A stretch of 64,000 nucleotides of DNA. It comes from Aerococcus sp. (GTDB lineage Bacteria; Bacillota; Bacilli; Lactobacillales; Aerococcaceae). The translations under genes and the position numbers were made by a program. Location: positions 79,179 to 143,178 of the forward strand of contig JALEMJ010000016.1 in NCBI GenBank assembly GCA_022768285.1, written 5' to 3'. Positions within the stretch are counted from its first letter, which is position 1. Each line of letters starts with the position of its first letter. Below the pieces are notes generated by a model. That model made no database searches and was not told where the DNA came from. It saw only the letters and a list, made by a program, of their open reading frames with translations. Shown here piece by piece: positions 26,657 to 35,374 of the stretch.

Positions 26657-27366
26657 CAATTGTTACCGGTGGTGGTAAAGGTATCGGATTAGCCGTCTCC
26701 AAACGTTTATTAGCAGATGGTTGCTTTGTGGTGATTAATTCTCATCACGAACTAAGTGAAGAAGCATTAGACGAATTATCTGCATATGAGGGTTCCTATG
26801 CTAATATTCTAGGTAGTGTTACGGAAGAAAAAGATGTCAAGCGATTAGTTGATGAAACGGCTGATAAATATGGTCATATTGATATCTTAGTTAACAATGC
26901 GGGAATTACGCGCGACATGTTATTCCCACGCATGAAATCAGAGGATTTCCAAGCAGTTATTAACACTAATTTATTCGGTACGTTTTTGATGAGTAAATAT
27001 GCATTCAAAAAAATGCAACGCGCGCGTACTGGAGTGATTATTAATATTGCTAGCATTGTTGGCCTTCACGGTAATATGGGGCAGGCAAATTACGCCGCAA
27101 GTAAAGCCGGCGTTATTGGCTTAACTAAGACTATTGCTCGTGAAGGTGCACGTCATGGGGTGCGCGCAAATGCAATTGCGCCAGGTATGATCAAAACACA
27201 AATGATTGAATCAATGAATGATAGACGTCAACAAGAAATTTTGGATAATGTGCCGCTCGGTCATTTTGGGACACCAGAGAATATTGCAGATACCGTATCG
27301 TTCTTAGTAAATAACGACTATATTACGGGACAAATTATTACAGTAGATGGTGGCGTAACCATTTAG
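26638..27366 (+). CDS. fabG: 3-oxoacyl-ACP reductase
   Basis: A 242-residue short-chain dehydrogenase that reduces 3-oxoacyl-ACP with NADPH. TGGGKGIG (residues 10-17) is the dinucleotide-binding loop, NNAG at 86-89 follows, and the catalytic triad is S139, Y152 and K156 (YAASK). The start lies inside the end of fabD with AGGAAGGAG just upstream, a sign of translational coupling. fabF follows after 16 bases. Confidence 0.95.
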   Translation: MAEQKVAIVTGGGKGIGLAVSKRLLADGCFVVINSHHELSEEALDELSAYEGSYANILGSVTEEKDVKRLVDETADKYGHIDILVNNAGITRDMLFPRMKSEDFQAVINTNLFGTFLMSKYAFKKMQRARTGVIINIASIVGLHGNMGQANYAASKAGVIGLTKTIAREGARHGVRANAIAPGMIKTQMIESMNDRRQQEILDNVPLGHFGTPENIADTVSFLVNNDYITGQIITVDGGVTI

Positions 27367-27382
27367 TTAAAAGGAGTAGTTT

Positions 27383-28618
27383 ATGAGTAGAGTCGTAGTT
27401 ACCGGTATGGGTGCGATTAGTGCAATAGGCAATGATCGTGAAACCTTTTTGGATAATCTATTTGATTCTAAGGTTGGTATTGATACCATTACAAAATTCG
27501 ATGGTTATGATGAGATCGGGGTTTCTGTTGCAGGTGAAGTGAAGGACTTTGATCCCAGTGAGCGATTAGATAAACGTGATGCACGGCGCAATGACCTGTT
27601 TATTAACTATGCGTTGCATACGACTGCTGAAGCTTGGGAGCAGTCAGGATTATCCGATGATACCATTGCGCCGGAAGATTTAGGTGTCATGTGGGGATCT
27701 GGAATTGGGGGACTTTTAACGATCGAAGAGCAGGTCGTTAAAATGATCAAAAAAGGCCCGAAACGAGTGTCGCCGTTCTTTATTCCTAATGCCATTATCA
27801 ATATGGCAGCTGGGAAAATTTCAATTGCCTATAATGCCAAAAATACGTCACAAGGTATCGTTACGGCTTGTTCATCGGCGACAAATGCTATCGGCAATGC
27901 TTATGAATGGATTAAGGCAGGTAAGGCAAAGGTCATGGTTGCTGGTGGATCTGAAGCAGCAATCGGCAAATCAGGAATTGCTGGCTTTGCAGCTCTGACC
28001 GCTCTGTCTACAGAACCCGATCCGAAGCGCGCTTCGATTCCATTCGATAAAGCACGTAATGGCTTTGTAATGGGTGAAGGTTCCGGGACGTTAATTCTTG
28101 AAGACTATGACCACGCGAAGGCGCGCGGTGCTAATATCCTTGCGGAAATCACAGGCTACGGTTCAACGAGCGACGCTTACCATATTACTGCGCCGGATAT
28201 TGAGGCTGCCGGTGCTAAGCGTGCGATGATTATGGCCGTTGAGCAGTCGAGTATCCCATTTGAAGACTATGATTATATTAATGCGCACGGTACGAGTACA
28301 CAGTCTAATGACAGTACCGAAGCGCAAGGTATTCATGACGTATTTGAAGGTAACGATCATTTATTGGTAAGTAGTACCAAAGGAATGACCGGACATGCTT
28401 TAGGTGCTGCAGGAGCATTAGAAGCTGTTGCCGTTATTGGTTCACTCGTGCGTCAGCAATTGCCGGTTAATGTGGGCGTTCAGACACAAGATGATGCATG
28501 TCCAGTAGAATTAGTTAGTGAGGAAAATAAACACACTACGGTACGTTATGCATTGAGTAATTCATTAGGATTTGGTGGTCATAACGCAGTTCTAGCTTTC
28601 AAGAATGGTGAGGAATGA
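27383..28618 (+). CDS. fabF: 3-oxoacyl-ACP synthase II
   Basis: A 411-residue KAS II condensing enzyme that elongates acyl-ACP with malonyl-ACP. The nucleophile is C163 in TACSSATNAIG; the two catalytic histidines lie in NAHGTSTQSND and GMTGHALGAAGALEA. The C-terminal NSLGFGGHNAVL is standard. It is the only condensing enzyme in the cluster: fabH is not present, so chain initiation must be encoded elsewhere or done differently. The accB start follows directly. Confidence 0.95.
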   Translation: MSRVVVTGMGAISAIGNDRETFLDNLFDSKVGIDTITKFDGYDEIGVSVAGEVKDFDPSERLDKRDARRNDLFINYALHTTAEAWEQSGLSDDTIAPEDLGVMWGSGIGGLLTIEEQVVKMIKKGPKRVSPFFIPNAIINMAAGKISIAYNAKNTSQGIVTACSSATNAIGNAYEWIKAGKAKVMVAGGSEAAIGKSGIAGFAALTALSTEPDPKRASIPFDKARNGFVMGEGSGTLILEDYDHAKARGANILAEITGYGSTSDAYHITAPDIEAAGAKRAMIMAVEQSSIPFEDYDYINAHGTSTQSNDSTEAQGIHDVFEGNDHLLVSSTKGMTGHALGAAGALEAVAVIGSLVRQQLPVNVGVQTQDDACPVELVSEENKHTTVRYALSNSLGFGGHNAVLAFKNGEE

Positions 28619-28619
28619 G

Positions 28620-29093
28620 ATGGAACTCAAAGATATTGAACAATTATTACATACTTTTGATCAATCATCTGCAACAGCATTCGATTGGTCAGAGAGTGAT
28701 TTCCAGATCCATTTAAGTAAACAGGCTGTCAGTGAGCTTCCAATATCTCCCAAACCATCTTCTAGTGTAAATGAAGCTACCGATTCGCTGATGACTGAAG
28801 AAAAAAATCAAACAGTTGAGCAATCATTAGTAGATGATGATAGCGAAGAGAGTACCACAATAGCATCGCCAATGGTGGGCCTGGTTTATTTAGCACCTGA
28901 TCCAGCACAACCACCGTACAAAAAAGTGGGTGACACTGTCGAAGCGGGTGACGTTCTATGTGTTATTGAAGCAATGAAAATGTTTACGGAAGTTAAGAGC
29001 GAAGTTTCCGGAACTATTACTGATATCTTAGTTTCAGACGGTGATATGGTTGAATACGATCAACCTTTGATTAAAGTGAATGAGAGGTCATAG
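28620..29093 (+). CDS. accB: Biotin carboxyl carrier protein of acetyl-CoA carboxylase
   Basis: A 157-residue BCCP. An N-terminal helix is followed by a linker rich in Ser/Glu/Thr (about 40-80) and the biotinyl domain (IASPMVGLVYLAPDP onward), with the biotin lysine K120 in VIEAMKMF. The start is the ATG one base after the fabF stop, with GTGAGGA 5 bases upstream; a GTG 15 bases earlier inside fabF is less likely. Partner subunits are the AccC-AccD fusion and AccA just downstream. Confidence 0.95.
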   Translation: MELKDIEQLLHTFDQSSATAFDWSESDFQIHLSKQAVSELPISPKPSSSVNEATDSLMTEEKNQTVEQSLVDDDSEESTTIASPMVGLVYLAPDPAQPPYKKVGDTVEAGDVLCVIEAMKMFTEVKSEVSGTITDILVSDGDMVEYDQPLIKVNERS

Positions 29094-29095
29094 CA

Positions 29096-29518
29096 ATGGC
29101 ATTTTCAGCAGAGGATTTACCGCAAAAATATCCGATGCGGATGGTCGATGAATTTTTGACAATTGAACCTGGAAAAGGTGCAAAAGCAAAAAAGACGATT
29201 CGCAATGATGATTATTTCCTAACACCGAGCACTGCGAGAGGCGCAAAGGTATTTCCGCGTCCAATTGTTTTAGAAGCTTTGGCGCAAACAGGCGTTGCTG
29301 CGATTCTTTCAATTCCTGAAAATCAATCAAAAAATGTCTTTTTTGGAGGCATCAAAAATGCCGAATTTCGTGATGATTTTCGGCCGGGCGATGAATTGAT
29401 TTTATCTGTTGAAATGCGTAAATTCCGCCATACGATTGGTACGGGTTATTGTATTGTGACACGTGATGATGAAGTGATTTGTGAAGCAGAATTAACGTTT
29501 ATTATTGTTGATCGTTAA
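29096..29518 (+). CDS. FabZ-like hotdog dehydratase lacking the catalytic His motif
   Basis: A 140-residue FabZ homologue in the canonical accB-fabZ-accC position. The family frame is clear (QKYPMRMVDEF at the start, VLEALAQTG with the acidic residue E60, FFGGIKNAEFRDDFRPGDEL). However, the usual GHFPxxPVxPGV stretch with the catalytic histidine is replaced at residues 43-56 by TPSTARGAKVFPRP. The frame is open and length normal, so this is not a simple frameshift. It may act on another substrate, use other residues, or serve as a non-catalytic partner of the first FabZ. Start ATG two bases after accB. Confidence 0.75.
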   Translation: MAFSAEDLPQKYPMRMVDEFLTIEPGKGAKAKKTIRNDDYFLTPSTARGAKVFPRPIVLEALAQTGVAAILSIPENQSKNVFFGGIKNAEFRDDFRPGDELILSVEMRKFRHTIGTGYCIVTRDDEVICEAELTFIIVDR

Positions 29519-29547
29519 ATCGCTAGTTGAGGTAAAAAGGTGAAGTA

Positions 29548-31755
29548 ATGTTTAGCAAAGTTTTAGTAGCCAATAGGGGCGAGATTGCCGTACAAATTAT
29601 TCGTACACTCCATAACATGGGGATACAAGCCGTGGCAGTTTATTCAAAAGCCGATAAAGATAGTTTATTCGTGCACCTGGCAGATGAAGCTGTATGTATC
29701 GGTGATGTTATGCCTAAAGATTCCTATTTAAATATGGAGAATATTTTGAGCGCAGCTGTTTTAACGGCTTGCGATGCGATTCATCCCGGTTACGGTTTTT
29801 TATCAGAAAATGCTAAGTTTGCTGAACTATGTGAGCAGAGTCATATTACTTTTATTGGACCGAGCCCACAATTAATGACACTCATGGGTGATAAGGCCCA
29901 AGCGCGTGACACTATGAAAAACGTCGGGGTTCCAGTGATTCCTGGTAGCGATGGCGTCGTCAATTCCATTGAAGAAGCGGAAGCCATTAGCGAAAGGATT
30001 GGTTATCCTATTCTGTTGAAGGCAGCTGTTGGTGGTGGTGGCAAAGGTATTCGTCAGGTCACTTCTCAAAATATGCTACGTTCAGCGTTTCAGGAGGCCC
30101 AAAAAGAAGCGGAAGCATCATTTAGTGATGGCAGTATGTATATCGAAAAAGTCATTACTAATGCCAAACACATTGAAGTGCAAGTAATTGCTGATATATT
30201 TGGTAACGTCGTTGTTCTTCCTGAACGCGATTGTTCAATGCAACGTAAACATCAAAAAGTGATTGAGGAAACGCCTTGCGCACTACTGTCGTCTGCTGAG
30301 CGTGAAAAATTGCTGGCCGTCGTTTCACATGCTGTGACTGAAATCGGTTATACCAACACAGGGACCTTTGAGTTTTTGATGGATAATGACCATCATTTTT
30401 ACTTTATGGAAATGAACACGCGCCTACAGGTTGAACACACGGTTACAGAAGCCATTACCGGCGTTGAATTGATTAAATCACAATTAGTAGTGGCGGCGGG
30501 TGAGAAACTCGGCTTTACGCAAGAGGATATCCACATTATGGGTCACGCCATTGAATGTCGTTTGAATGCCGAGGATCCATCACAAAACTTTTTACCTCAG
30601 CCTGGCAAAATTGAAAATCTCTATTTTCCTACTGGTACGTTAGGCGTTCGCATCGATGCCGGAATTGTGGCGGGCGACGCCATTTATCCATTTTATGATT
30701 CGATGATTGCGAAATTGATTGTACGTGGTGAAACGCGTGATGATTCGGTAATCAAGATGCGCCGGGTGCTAGAGGAAACAGTCATTGATGGGGTACAGAC
30801 GAACTGCGAGTACCTCGATCAATTGTTGTCAACTCAGGATTTTCAAAGTGGCCAATATACGACAACGTATATTGAAGAATTGCAAGATTTACCGACGATC
30901 AATAATAATTCGGCAACACAGTCACTCGATCACCAACAACTAAAGCGCCAAATGAATCAACTGCCGGATGACATGATGACTAAGTGCCCAAAATGTCATA
31001 CCCAATTCTTCAGCGGTGAGCTTGGAACCTATCATACATGTCCGCACTGTGGTTACGGTTTTCGCGTTTCTGCTCAGGAGCGTGTCAATTGGATTTTTGA
31101 TGATTATCAATTAATTAATGAAGACATTACGGTTTCAGAATATTTTTTAGTTGATAATCAAGCATATCAAAAGAAGGTTGACTCAGGGAAGGCACGCACG
31201 CATTTGAACGAGAGTGTGATGACGGGTATTGGGAAGATTGATAATATGCAAACGGCTTTTGGCATTATGGATCCATTTTTCGTCATGGGTAGCCTTGGGA
31301 GCGGAACTGGCGAAAAAATTGCCCGTTTGTTTGAAATGGCTACTGAGCGACGTCTGCCAGTGGTAATGTTTACGGCATCTGGCGGTGCACGTATGCAAGA
31401 AGGGATCCACTCATTAATGCAGATGGCTAAAACTTCTCAGGCTGTTGCTAAGCACCATGAAGCGGGATTGTTTTATCTGGTAGTACTTTGTGATCCAACG
31501 ACAGGTGGTGTAACCGCTAGTTATGCGATGCAAGGCGATATCGTTCTCGCAGAATCTCAAGCATTGGTTGGATTTGCGGGACGTCGTGTGATTGAGCAAA
31601 CAATGATGCGCAAACCACCTGAAGATTTTCAGGACGCCGAAACAGTCTTGGCCAATGGTTTTATTGATGCTGTTGTACCTAGAGAAGATATTCGCTCGGT
31701 AATTGCCCAACTCTTAGCGTTTCACCAGCATGAAGGAGCACGAATAAGTGACTAA
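29548..31755 (+). CDS. Fused acetyl-CoA carboxylase: biotin carboxylase (AccC) + carboxyltransferase beta (AccD)
   Basis: One 735-residue frame joining two subunits that are normally separate. Residues 1 to about 446 are biotin carboxylase: KAAVGGGGKGIR (ATP-grasp glycine loop), ERDCSMQRKHQK and EMNTRLQVEHTVTE. A linker of about 25 polar residues follows. From about 473 there is a full AccD: the four-cysteine zinc ribbon (CPKC from C480, then CPHC), GIMDPFFVMGSLG, FTASGGARMQEG and GFAGRRVIEQT. AccC carboxylates biotin on AccB, AccD with AccA transfers it to acetyl-CoA, giving malonyl-CoA. No stop or ribosome-binding site lies in the linker. accA overlaps the last 8 bases. Confidence 0.92.
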   Translation: MFSKVLVANRGEIAVQIIRTLHNMGIQAVAVYSKADKDSLFVHLADEAVCIGDVMPKDSYLNMENILSAAVLTACDAIHPGYGFLSENAKFAELCEQSHITFIGPSPQLMTLMGDKAQARDTMKNVGVPVIPGSDGVVNSIEEAEAISERIGYPILLKAAVGGGGKGIRQVTSQNMLRSAFQEAQKEAEASFSDGSMYIEKVITNAKHIEVQVIADIFGNVVVLPERDCSMQRKHQKVIEETPCALLSSAEREKLLAVVSHAVTEIGYTNTGTFEFLMDNDHHFYFMEMNTRLQVEHTVTEAITGVELIKSQLVVAAGEKLGFTQEDIHIMGHAIECRLNAEDPSQNFLPQPGKIENLYFPTGTLGVRIDAGIVAGDAIYPFYDSMIAKLIVRGETRDDSVIKMRRVLEETVIDGVQTNCEYLDQLLSTQDFQSGQYTTTYIEELQDLPTINNNSATQSLDHQQLKRQMNQLPDDMMTKCPKCHTQFFSGELGTYHTCPHCGYGFRVSAQERVNWIFDDYQLINEDITVSEYFLVDNQAYQKKVDSGKARTHLNESVMTGIGKIDNMQTAFGIMDPFFVMGSLGSGTGEKIARLFEMATERRLPVVMFTASGGARMQEGIHSLMQMAKTSQAVAKHHEAGLFYLVVLCDPTTGGVTASYAMQGDIVLAESQALVGFAGRRVIEQTMMRKPPEDFQDAETVLANGFIDAVVPREDIRSVIAQLLAFHQHEGARISD

Positions 31756-32515
31756 TCAAACATATCAAAAGGTTCTTGCAGCACGCAGCCATGAAAAAAT
31801 CAGTATTCAGGATTTAATCGACGGTTTAATCGACCATTTTTTTGAACTCCATGGCGATCGCGCATACGCTGATGATGAAGCCGTTATCGGGGGGATCGGC
31901 TATCTCGATAAACGCCCAGTAACAGTCATTGGGATTCAAAAGGGTGATACACCGACCGAGACGATTGCCCGCCACGGTGGCAGTCCGACGCCTGCTGGGT
32001 ATCGTAAAGCCTTGCGATTAATGAAACAAGCTGAAAAATTTCATCGCCCAGTCCTGACGTTGATTAATACCCCCGGTGCCTGGTCAGATGCGGAGGCTGA
32101 ATACAAAGGAATAGGTACTGTCATCGCTCAGTGCCTAAAAGAAGGATTGCGATTAAAAATTCCGTATCTGTCGATTATTGTCGGAGAAGCTGGCAGTGGA
32201 GGCGCCCTAGCATTAGCTGTCGGGGATCGTGTATGGATGTTTAAGGACAGCATTTATTCTGTTATTTCACCGGAAGGCTACGCGAGTATCCTATTCAAAG
32301 ATGCGTCACGCGTGGAAGAGGCAGCTAGTGTGTTGAAACTAACACCTGACGATTTGCTGGAAGCCGGCGTCATTGAACAAATATTACCTGAATATCATCG
32401 TGATGATAATCTAACTGTACTAAAAAATGAGATCGTACATGTACTCGATGAATTGAGTGCACTTTCTGAATCACAACTATTGGCACAGAGATATCAACGG
32501 TTTAGACGTTTTTAG
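31748..32515 (+). CDS. accA: Acetyl-CoA carboxylase carboxyltransferase alpha subunit
   Basis: A 255-residue AccA, the short form usual in lactic acid bacteria (the E. coli protein is about 319). Motifs include DLIDGLIDHFFELHGDRAYADD, TLINTPGAWSDAEAEYKGIG, and VGEAGSGGALALAVGDRVWM for acetyl-CoA and carboxybiotin binding. GTG start inside the end of the AccC-AccD frame with AAGGAG nine bases upstream, implying coupled synthesis of alpha with the fused beta subunit. fabI follows after 21 bases. Confidence 0.95.
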   Translation: MTNQTYQKVLAARSHEKISIQDLIDGLIDHFFELHGDRAYADDEAVIGGIGYLDKRPVTVIGIQKGDTPTETIARHGGSPTPAGYRKALRLMKQAEKFHRPVLTLINTPGAWSDAEAEYKGIGTVIAQCLKEGLRLKIPYLSIIVGEAGSGGALALAVGDRVWMFKDSIYSVISPEGYASILFKDASRVEEAASVLKLTPDDLLEAGVIEQILPEYHRDDNLTVLKNEIVHVLDELSALSESQLLAQRYQRFRRF

Positions 32516-32536
32516 TCTATAGAGGAGGAATTGCAA

Positions 32537-33295
32537 ATGAGCGGATTTTTAGCTGGAAAAACATTTGTTGTCATGGGTGTAGCGAACAAAAAAAGTATTG
32601 CATGGGGTGCCGTGCAGTCAATTCTTGCTCAAGATGGTAAGGTTATTTTGACATATCGTAACGACCGCGCAAAGAAACGATTACAACGTTTTGTTCCAGA
32701 GGATATACCATTGATTGAGATTGATGTTGACGAGGACGAAAATATTGTACGTGGATTCGATGAAATTTTATCAGAATACGGTAAAGTAGACGGCATTATA
32801 CACTCTATTGCTTACGCTGATCCGGATACATTGACTCAGGGGTTAATTCATACAACAAAAGAGGGATATAATCTCGCTCAGGACATCAGTGCTTACTCCT
32901 TTATTGCTGTTGCACGTGCTGCGCGTAAGATATTGAATGAGGGTAGCAGCTTGCTAACTTTGACATTCTTTGGGTCCACCCGTGCTATTCCAAATTACAA
33001 TATGATGGGGGTAGCCAAAGCAGCGCTTGAATCTAATGTACGTTACCTTGCTTCTGAACTCGGTCAGGACGGTATTCGTGTCAATGCTATTTCTGCCGGG
33101 GCAGTGAAGACCGCATCTATCACTGGGATTAAACAGCACAATACATTGTTGAAGGCATCTGAGGAACGTACTGTTGATAATAAAGGCGTCACAATAGACG
33201 AAATTGGAAATGTTGCCGCATTCTTATTGAGCGATCTATCCAGTGGTATGATCGGTGATATTGTTTATGTTGATAAAGGAGTACATTTAGTTTAG
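32537..33295 (+). CDS. fabI: Enoyl-ACP reductase (NADH), FabI type
   Basis: A 252-residue FabI, which reduces trans-2-enoyl-ACP to close each elongation cycle. The divergent SDR features are present: GVANKKSIAWG for cofactor binding, SIAYAD, and the catalytic YNMMGVAK (Tyr-x6-Lys). The start is the ATG eight bases after AGAGGAGG; an earlier in-frame TTG is too close to that site. Many streptococci use the flavoprotein FabK instead; here FabI ends the operon, before a terminator. Confidence 0.94.
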   Translation: MSGFLAGKTFVVMGVANKKSIAWGAVQSILAQDGKVILTYRNDRAKKRLQRFVPEDIPLIEIDVDEDENIVRGFDEILSEYGKVDGIIHSIAYADPDTLTQGLIHTTKEGYNLAQDISAYSFIAVARAARKILNEGSSLLTLTFFGSTRAIPNYNMMGVAKAALESNVRYLASELGQDGIRVNAISAGAVKTASITGIKQHNTLLKASEERTVDNKGVTIDEIGNVAAFLLSDLSSGMIGDIVYVDKGVHLV

Positions 33296-33308
33296 TAATG
33301 CGTGCCAT

Positions 33309-33341
33309 AACACGGGATGATGGTCGTTCCGTGTTTTTTTT
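33309..33341 (+). terminator. Rho-independent terminator after fabI
   Basis: Nine-base stem AACACGGGA (33309-33317) with TTCCGTGTT (33327-33335), one G-T pair, followed by a long T-run. Confidence 0.85.
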
Positions 33342-33369
33342 GTGCTCAAAAAACGCCGACAGAATGGCT

Positions 33370-33398
33370 TTGAATCTATATGTAATCTGTAATAAAAT
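33370..33398 (+). promoter_or_regulatory. Promoter for truB-ribF
   Basis: TTGAAT (33370-33375), 17 bases, TAAAAT (33393-33398), about 25 bases before the truB start. Confidence 0.6.
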
Positions 33399-33423
33399 AG
33401 TGAAATAATGCGGAGGGAAAGAA

Positions 33424-34323
33424 ATGGATGGCATTGTTCCAGTATGGAAAGAACGAGGGATGACCAGTCACGATGTCGTTTTTCGTTTGCGACATATTTT
33501 AAATGAAAAGAAAATTGGTCATACGGGCACATTAGATCCCGATGTTGATGGTGTGTTAGTGTGCTGTGTTGGCGAAGGAACTAAACTGGTTTCATTGATT
33601 ACAGATAAAACCAAAGAATATGTCGGTGAAATTACATTAGGTTTTAATACAGATACAGAAGATAGTAGTGGCAAGATTATTGAGAAAAAGCCACTTACAT
33701 TGCCATTATCAGATAATTTAATTCAAGCGAAAATGCAAGAATTGACGGGAAAAATCATACAAATTCCGCCGATGTATTCCGCAGTCAAAGTTAATGGGCG
33801 ACGATTGTATGATTATGCACGACACGGTGAGACAGTCGAGCGGCCTAAACGAGAAATTGTTGTTAATGCTTTTGAAATGACAAGTCCATCGGTATTTGAT
33901 GCGGAAACAGGCTATCAAACCTTCTCATTTTATGTTTCATGTGGTAAAGGAACTTATGTGCGGACATTAGCTTCCGATCTCGGTCGTAAATTAGCTATTC
34001 CTGCAACAATGGTGCGATTAACGCGTGAAAGCGTCACACCGTTCACCAAGCGAGAGAGTTTAACACTATCCGAAATTGAATCCTGTGTATCTGATGGCAA
34101 TACATCATTCATATATCCGATTGATCAGGCGCTCGTTGATTATCCAAAATGGCAAGTACCAACTGATTTAGTGCGACTAGTTGAAAATGGTGCAGTGTTG
34201 CATCGTCACCAATTGCCTGATAAACTTCCCGTTCGTGCTTATATTGGAGATCATCTCAAAGCATTGTACGATGAGCACCCTAAGCAAAAAACAGAAGTTA
34301 AACCGATTAAAGTATTCCGATAA
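33424..34323 (+). CDS. truB: tRNA pseudouridine-55 synthase
   Basis: A 299-residue TruB that makes pseudouridine 55 in the T-loop of tRNAs. Catalytic D38 lies in GHTGTLDPDVDG; KTKEYVGEITLG, PPMYSAVKVNGRRLYDYAR and SCGKGTYVRTLASDLG are the other family boxes. The C-terminal PUA-like part is short. ATG behind GGAGGGAAAG. It is separated from rbfA, its usual neighbour, by the 9-kb fatty-acid cluster, and forms an operon with ribF. Confidence 0.95.
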   Translation: MDGIVPVWKERGMTSHDVVFRLRHILNEKKIGHTGTLDPDVDGVLVCCVGEGTKLVSLITDKTKEYVGEITLGFNTDTEDSSGKIIEKKPLTLPLSDNLIQAKMQELTGKIIQIPPMYSAVKVNGRRLYDYARHGETVERPKREIVVNAFEMTSPSVFDAETGYQTFSFYVSCGKGTYVRTLASDLGRKLAIPATMVRLTRESVTPFTKRESLTLSEIESCVSDGNTSFIYPIDQALVDYPKWQVPTDLVRLVENGAVLHRHQLPDKLPVRAYIGDHLKALYDEHPKQKTEVKPIKVFR

Positions 34324-34339
34324 TTGAGAAAGGAATGTT

Positions 34340-35296
34340 ATGGAAACTATACATTTACATCATCCGATCGACACAAATACTGTCAGTCGCGGGCCACTCG
34401 TTATGGCATTGGGTTTTTTTGATGGGGTGCACCGTGGGCATCAAGCTGTCATTAAACGTGCACGACAGGAAGCGTCTAAGCTCGGATTACCACTCGCCGT
34501 CCTGACGTTTGATATTTCACCGAAAACGATTTATCAAGAAATCAATCCAGAAAAAATTGATTATTTAACCTCTTTGGATGAAAAGGCAACGTTAATGGCG
34601 CAGCTCGGTGTTGATATCTTGTATGTCGCTGAGATGACAAGTGCGTTTGCAGTGCAATCACCAGAAGCATTTGTAGCAAATTATTTGGTTGACCTCAATG
34701 TGCAAGTTGCGGTTGCTGGCTTTGATTATACATATGGCAAGCGCGATATCGCTAATATGGCAACTTTACCGAATTACGCTACTGGACGCTTTAAGGTGAT
34801 TACAGTCCCACAGCAAACAATCGATGAAGAAAAGATTGGTAGTAGACATATTAGGCAACAGCTTCGCGATGGAAAAGTTGATCAAGCGAATCGCGCCTTA
34901 GGTTATCCGTACTTTTTTACTGGTCGTGTGATCAATGGGGAACATCGCGGGCGAGAATTGGGTTATCCTACCGCGAACTTGTCCGTACCTGCTAATACAT
35001 TGATTCCAGGTGTTGGCGTCTACACGGTCGAATGCGTATTAAATCATCACGCGTATTGGGGGATGGCGTCGGTTGGCTACAACATTACTTTCAATGAACC
35101 GAAGCAACAGACGATAGAAATTAATCTCTTTAATTTCAACGAAAAAATTTACGGTGAATACTTAAAGGTTTATTGGCATCATTTCTTACGCGGCGAAAAG
35201 AAATTTGATAATGCTCAAGCATTGATTGCGCAGATGAAAAATGACCGTAAAGAGAGCATAGCTTATCGTGACCGGCAAATGAATGAAGTATCATAA
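34340..35296 (+). CDS. ribF: Bifunctional riboflavin kinase / FAD synthetase
   Basis: A 318-residue RibF. The N-terminal nucleotidyltransferase domain has GFFDGVHRGHQAVI (HxGH-type motif) and the ISxRHIRQ-like IGSRHIRQQL; the C-terminal kinase domain has GRVINGEHRGRELGYPTANL. It phosphorylates riboflavin to FMN and then adenylates it to FAD. ATG behind GAAAGGAATG. Ends in a terminator that separates it from the heat-shock operon. Confidence 0.95.
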   Translation: METIHLHHPIDTNTVSRGPLVMALGFFDGVHRGHQAVIKRARQEASKLGLPLAVLTFDISPKTIYQEINPEKIDYLTSLDEKATLMAQLGVDILYVAEMTSAFAVQSPEAFVANYLVDLNVQVAVAGFDYTYGKRDIANMATLPNYATGRFKVITVPQQTIDEEKIGSRHIRQQLRDGKVDQANRALGYPYFFTGRVINGEHRGRELGYPTANLSVPANTLIPGVGVYTVECVLNHHAYWGMASVGYNITFNEPKQQTIEINLFNFNEKIYGEYLKVYWHHFLRGEKKFDNAQALIAQMKNDRKESIAYRDRQMNEVS

Positions 35297-35304
35297 TTTT
35301 TTTG

Positions 35305-35332
35305 AATCGATGGCATTGGGCTATCGATTTTT
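35305..35332 (+). terminator. Terminator after ribF
   Basis: AATCGATGGC (35305-35314) pairs with the arm ending ATCGATT (35323-35329), one G-T pair, followed by a short T-run interrupted by G. Confidence 0.6.
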
Positions 35333-35357
35333 GATTGTTTAAATGGTCAAAAAATAG

Positions 35358-35374
35358 TTTGACATTCATTGACA
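35358..35374 (-). promoter_or_regulatory. CtsR-like operator at the hrcA promoter
   Basis: On the minus strand it reads TGTCAAT-GAA-TGTCAAA, two tandem heptads close to the CtsR consensus (A/G)GTCAAA-NAN-(A/G)GTCAAA. It overlaps the -35 hexamer. Mismatches are the first base of both heptads and the last of one. Confidence 0.4.

Noticed and set aside
29208..29275. Loss of the FabZ histidine as a local double frameshift
   Set aside because: I read the bases around the TPSTARGAK segment in the coding frame; nearby frames do not restore a GHFP-type motif.
29548..31755. The AccC-AccD frame as a sequencing error that removed a stop
   Set aside because: The linker keeps polar, protein-like composition, both parts are full length, and no typical accC stop/accD start overlap or ribosome-binding site is seen in any frame near the joint. 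Resequencing is still listed as a check.
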